This document shows positions 62,245 through 64,000 of a DNA stretch of 64,000 bases, piece after piece. Each line of letters begins with the position of its first letter. Position 1 is the stretch's first letter. The translations under genes were made by a program, and so were the position numbers. Source of the stretch: Labilibaculum sp. DW002 (GTDB lineage: Bacteria; Bacteroidota; Bacteroidia; Bacteroidales; Marinifilaceae); the NCBI RefSeq assembly GCF_029029525.1, contig NZ_JAKJSC010000001.1, positions 1,364,001-1,428,000 of the forward strand. Direction: 5' to 3'. The notes beneath the pieces were generated by a model, which saw nothing but the letters and a program-made list of their open reading frames with translations, was not told the DNA's origin and made no database searches.

Positions 62245-62280
62245 AAAAAAAGGATATCCCATTACAGGATATCCTTTTTT
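62245..62280. terminator. Bidirectional terminator between FUSC and MFS genes
   Basis: AAAAAAAGGATATCC and GGATATCCTTTTTT pair over a 7-base loop, with A and T runs on both sides, between two convergent genes. Confidence 0.9.
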
Positions 62281-62311
62281 CAAATATAATTTAAAAGCTT
62301 AATACAATCGT

Positions 62312-63712
62312 TTAAGCTAATTCTTTTTGCTCGTCTAATTTCTTGGTAATACGACCGTAAATAATCAAGGCGATTGCTGATGTTGCAGCGATAGCCACAA
62401 AATAATACCAAATGTAATGAGCATTTGCCGATGCCACTTCCCACTCTGCATGATTCGTAAATAGTTTTGGATCTGGACAGTATTTCTGTAATAAGAATCC
62501 AGACAATCCGAAACCTAAAATTGATGAAATAAAGGAATGCAAATGGCTAAATCCTAAATACAAACCTTCTTCACCTTTAGGTGCTTGTAATGAAAAGTAC
62601 TCTAAGAATCGAGGTGAGATAAAAGATTCAGCAAAACCCTGGAATACAATACCAATAATCATCATAAAAGCAACTGGATGCAAACTAAACAAGCCAAGAT
62701 CGATGGACTCTACAGCCAATAAATTTCCTGCAGCCATACACAAAGCTGAAACTGGCATTATAAACATCCCAACTGTCATTGAAAACAAAGCTGTTTTCTT
62801 TCTCATCAACTGTGTAATCAATCCTACAAAAAGGAATACAATTAATGGGTTTACATTGGCATACCAAGATGGTGATGCTCCCTCTCCTGCCATACGCAAT
62901 ACATACTTAGGCATGGTGGCATACAATTGATGCTGTACCATCCAAAATCCAGTAACGATAAGGATTAAAGCCACCAATCGACCGTTGGCCAATACTTTTA
63001 GCAAAGCATCCCAAATTTCCGACATGCTCTTGCCTTCCCCATCACGTTTTGTTGACTTGAAAAAGAAGTAAACAGCGATTAAGCCTAATAATGTTGCACC
63101 TGCAGAAAAGTAATTTAAGGTAACCAATCCTTCATTTCCCATCGCTTCACGCAATGGTTTTACGATTGTTTTTCCAGAGAATGAACCAATGTTTACCATG
63201 GTATAAAAAATGGAAAATCCTCGAGCACGATTGGCAATTGTCGTTTCTTTTGCAACCGTTCCTGTTATTACCGATTTTATAAAAGAACCACCAATCATGA
63301 TCACTATAATGATCGGAATTATGAACCATTTATGCGAACTCGATTCTAAGCCTGTAAAAACCGTTATTTCGGTATATTCTACCAAGCCTGCCGACTCCAA
63401 CATGGTTGGAAAAACAGCCAAGCCAGCGTATCCTATACTCAAAAGGGAAAATGCGAGCAGTAATGCATTTTTAAAGCCCATTTTATCGGCCAAAGCACCA
63501 CTAAAGGTTGGCAATAAATACAATCCTCCCGAAAACAAACCTGAAATAATAGCTGCTTCTACATCGGTAAATCCTAAAATACGGGATAGGTATATCGTAA
63601 TTACAATAAATACTCCATAATAAGCAGCTCTTTCCAACAACTCAACCGAGTTGGCTACCCAAAAGGCTCTGGAAAAGCGCTCTTTAATTGTTTTCTCTTT
63701 CTCTACACTCAT
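62312..63712 (-). CDS. MFS transporter, POT/PTR-like
   Basis: 466 residues and about 12 to 14 membrane segments. ELLERAAYYGVFIVITIYL in helix 1 resembles the ExxER-YYG motif of proton-coupled oligopeptide transporters, and the GALADKMGFKNALLL loop is the MFS motif A region. An unusual long region between helices includes ESSSHKWFIIPII. Substrate may be peptides but could differ, since the group in Bacteroidota is mixed. Monocistronic, convergent with FUSC. Confidence 0.82.
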   Translation of the reverse strand: MSVEKEKTIKERFSRAFWVANSVELLERAAYYGVFIVITIYLSRILGFTDVEAAIISGLFSGGLYLLPTFSGALADKMGFKNALLLAFSLLSIGYAGLAVFPTMLESAGLVEYTEITVFTGLESSSHKWFIIPIIIVIMIGGSFIKSVITGTVAKETTIANRARGFSIFYTMVNIGSFSGKTIVKPLREAMGNEGLVTLNYFSAGATLLGLIAVYFFFKSTKRDGEGKSMSEIWDALLKVLANGRLVALILIVTGFWMVQHQLYATMPKYVLRMAGEGASPSWYANVNPLIVFLFVGLITQLMRKKTALFSMTVGMFIMPVSALCMAAGNLLAVESIDLGLFSLHPVAFMMIIGIVFQGFAESFISPRFLEYFSLQAPKGEEGLYLGFSHLHSFISSILGFGLSGFLLQKYCPDPKLFTNHAEWEVASANAHYIWYYFVAIAATSAIALIIYGRITKKLDEQKELA

Positions 63713-63859
63713 TCTTTCTGGTTTTATTTTAAGGTATATTGTCCAAATTCTTAGCCCGTAAAAATAGATTTCCTTTATGGATTAAACAAGTAGGGGAATC
63801 CCGACTTTGAATTTTAACAATTACTGAGCCAAGGAATCAGAATCTAAAATAAATCATTC

Positions 63860-63894
63860 AAAAAATAAGGAGCAATCACTAATGCAATTACTCC
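63860..63894 (-). terminator. Terminator upstream of the MFS gene, for a transcript entering from the right
   Basis: On the minus strand GGAGTAATT and GATTGCTCC pair over 9 bases (two G-U), followed by TTATTTTTT. It ends a minus-strand transcript that crosses the right edge. Confidence 0.65.
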
Positions 63895-63907
63895 TCTGTC
63901 TAATAAA

Positions 63908-63949
63908 TTAAACTTCTTTATCTTGTATCGTATTTTTGAGTTTTTTCAT
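63908..63949 (-). CDS. Possible 13-residue peptide
   Basis: MKKLKNTIQDKEV, preceded by GGAGGA 8-10 bases before the ATG and followed by a terminator. Its ATG overlaps (ATGA) the stop of a frame open to the right edge. Very short, so only tentative; it could be a coupled peptide or chance. Confidence 0.3.
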   Translation of the reverse strand: MKKLKNTIQDKEV

Positions 63950-64000
63950 TTTAGCTTTTCCTCCAATAAAATTCCACTAAAAGAAAGCTTCCTATTCTGA
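63946..64000 (-). CDS. Possible 3' end of a gene crossing the right edge
   Basis: A minus-strand frame open from the edge ends GILLEEKLK and TGA at 63946. Another frame is also open here, so the assignment is uncertain. The downstream terminator shows that some transcript ends here. Confidence 0.3.
   Translation of the reverse strand, partial: QNRKLSFSGILLEEKLK

Overview
The window is AT-rich bacterial DNA that reads as a Bacteroidota genome, probably a marine member of the Marinilabiliales (Marinifilum/Labilibaculum/Ancylomarina-like; the rank below phylum is inference). The evidence is a SusC/SusD pair, lipoproteins with acidic surface-export signals (CSDDE, CDDDE), two proteins with type IX secretion C-terminal sorting domains, and promoters of the Bacteroidota TTTG / TAnnTTTG type.

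Region 1 (1-11.45 kb, all minus strand) is a polysaccharide utilisation locus (PUL): a LacI-type regulator, SusC, SusD, a LamG surface lipoprotein, a GH18 endo-beta-N-acetylglucosaminidase-like lipoprotein and the start of a GH38 alpha-mannosidase. Four similar palindromes (consensus near TTGCCnAACCGGTTnGGCAA) lie before the GH38 gene, before susC (two) and before the regulator. One overlaps the susC -33 element. The gene set fits capture and trimming of mannose-rich N-glycans. Region 2 (11.8-19.3 kb, plus) holds two orphan hybrid histidine kinases, the second with seven PAS domains, a PocR domain and a GAF domain. Region 3 (19.5-23.9 kb, minus) is the anaerobic glycerol-3-phosphate dehydrogenase operon glpABC with a good promoter. 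It is followed by a double-ATPase ABC protein and a tRNA-Ser(GGA).

Region 4 (26.5-42.8 kb) is a second carbohydrate locus without SusC/D: GH28, GH29, GH16 (type IX secreted), a truncated GH16 remnant, two tandem GH43/GH117-like beta-propeller lipoproteins, a GH2 galactosidase-like enzyme with a golvesin-type domain, a cytoplasmic FAD oxidoreductase, a sodium:solute symporter, and a divergent LacI regulator with two operators spaced 30 bp apart. The enzyme mix points to a galactan, possibly red-algal (agar/porphyran type); this is inference.

Region 5 (43-64 kb) is mixed. It has glyoxalase I, a YkgJ-type cysteine-cluster protein, a lysine-rich 32-residue protein, and a 3642-residue secreted protein carrying three separate nuclease domains and 13 tandem 82-residue repeats. 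Further on are a GNAT/YoaP-type acetyltransferase, an SMP-30 family protein, two small unknown proteins, a FUSC/YccS-type membrane protein and a POT-like MFS transporter. The three-nuclease protein is the most unusual object in the window. The LacI operator arrangement and the SusCD-less galactan locus come next.
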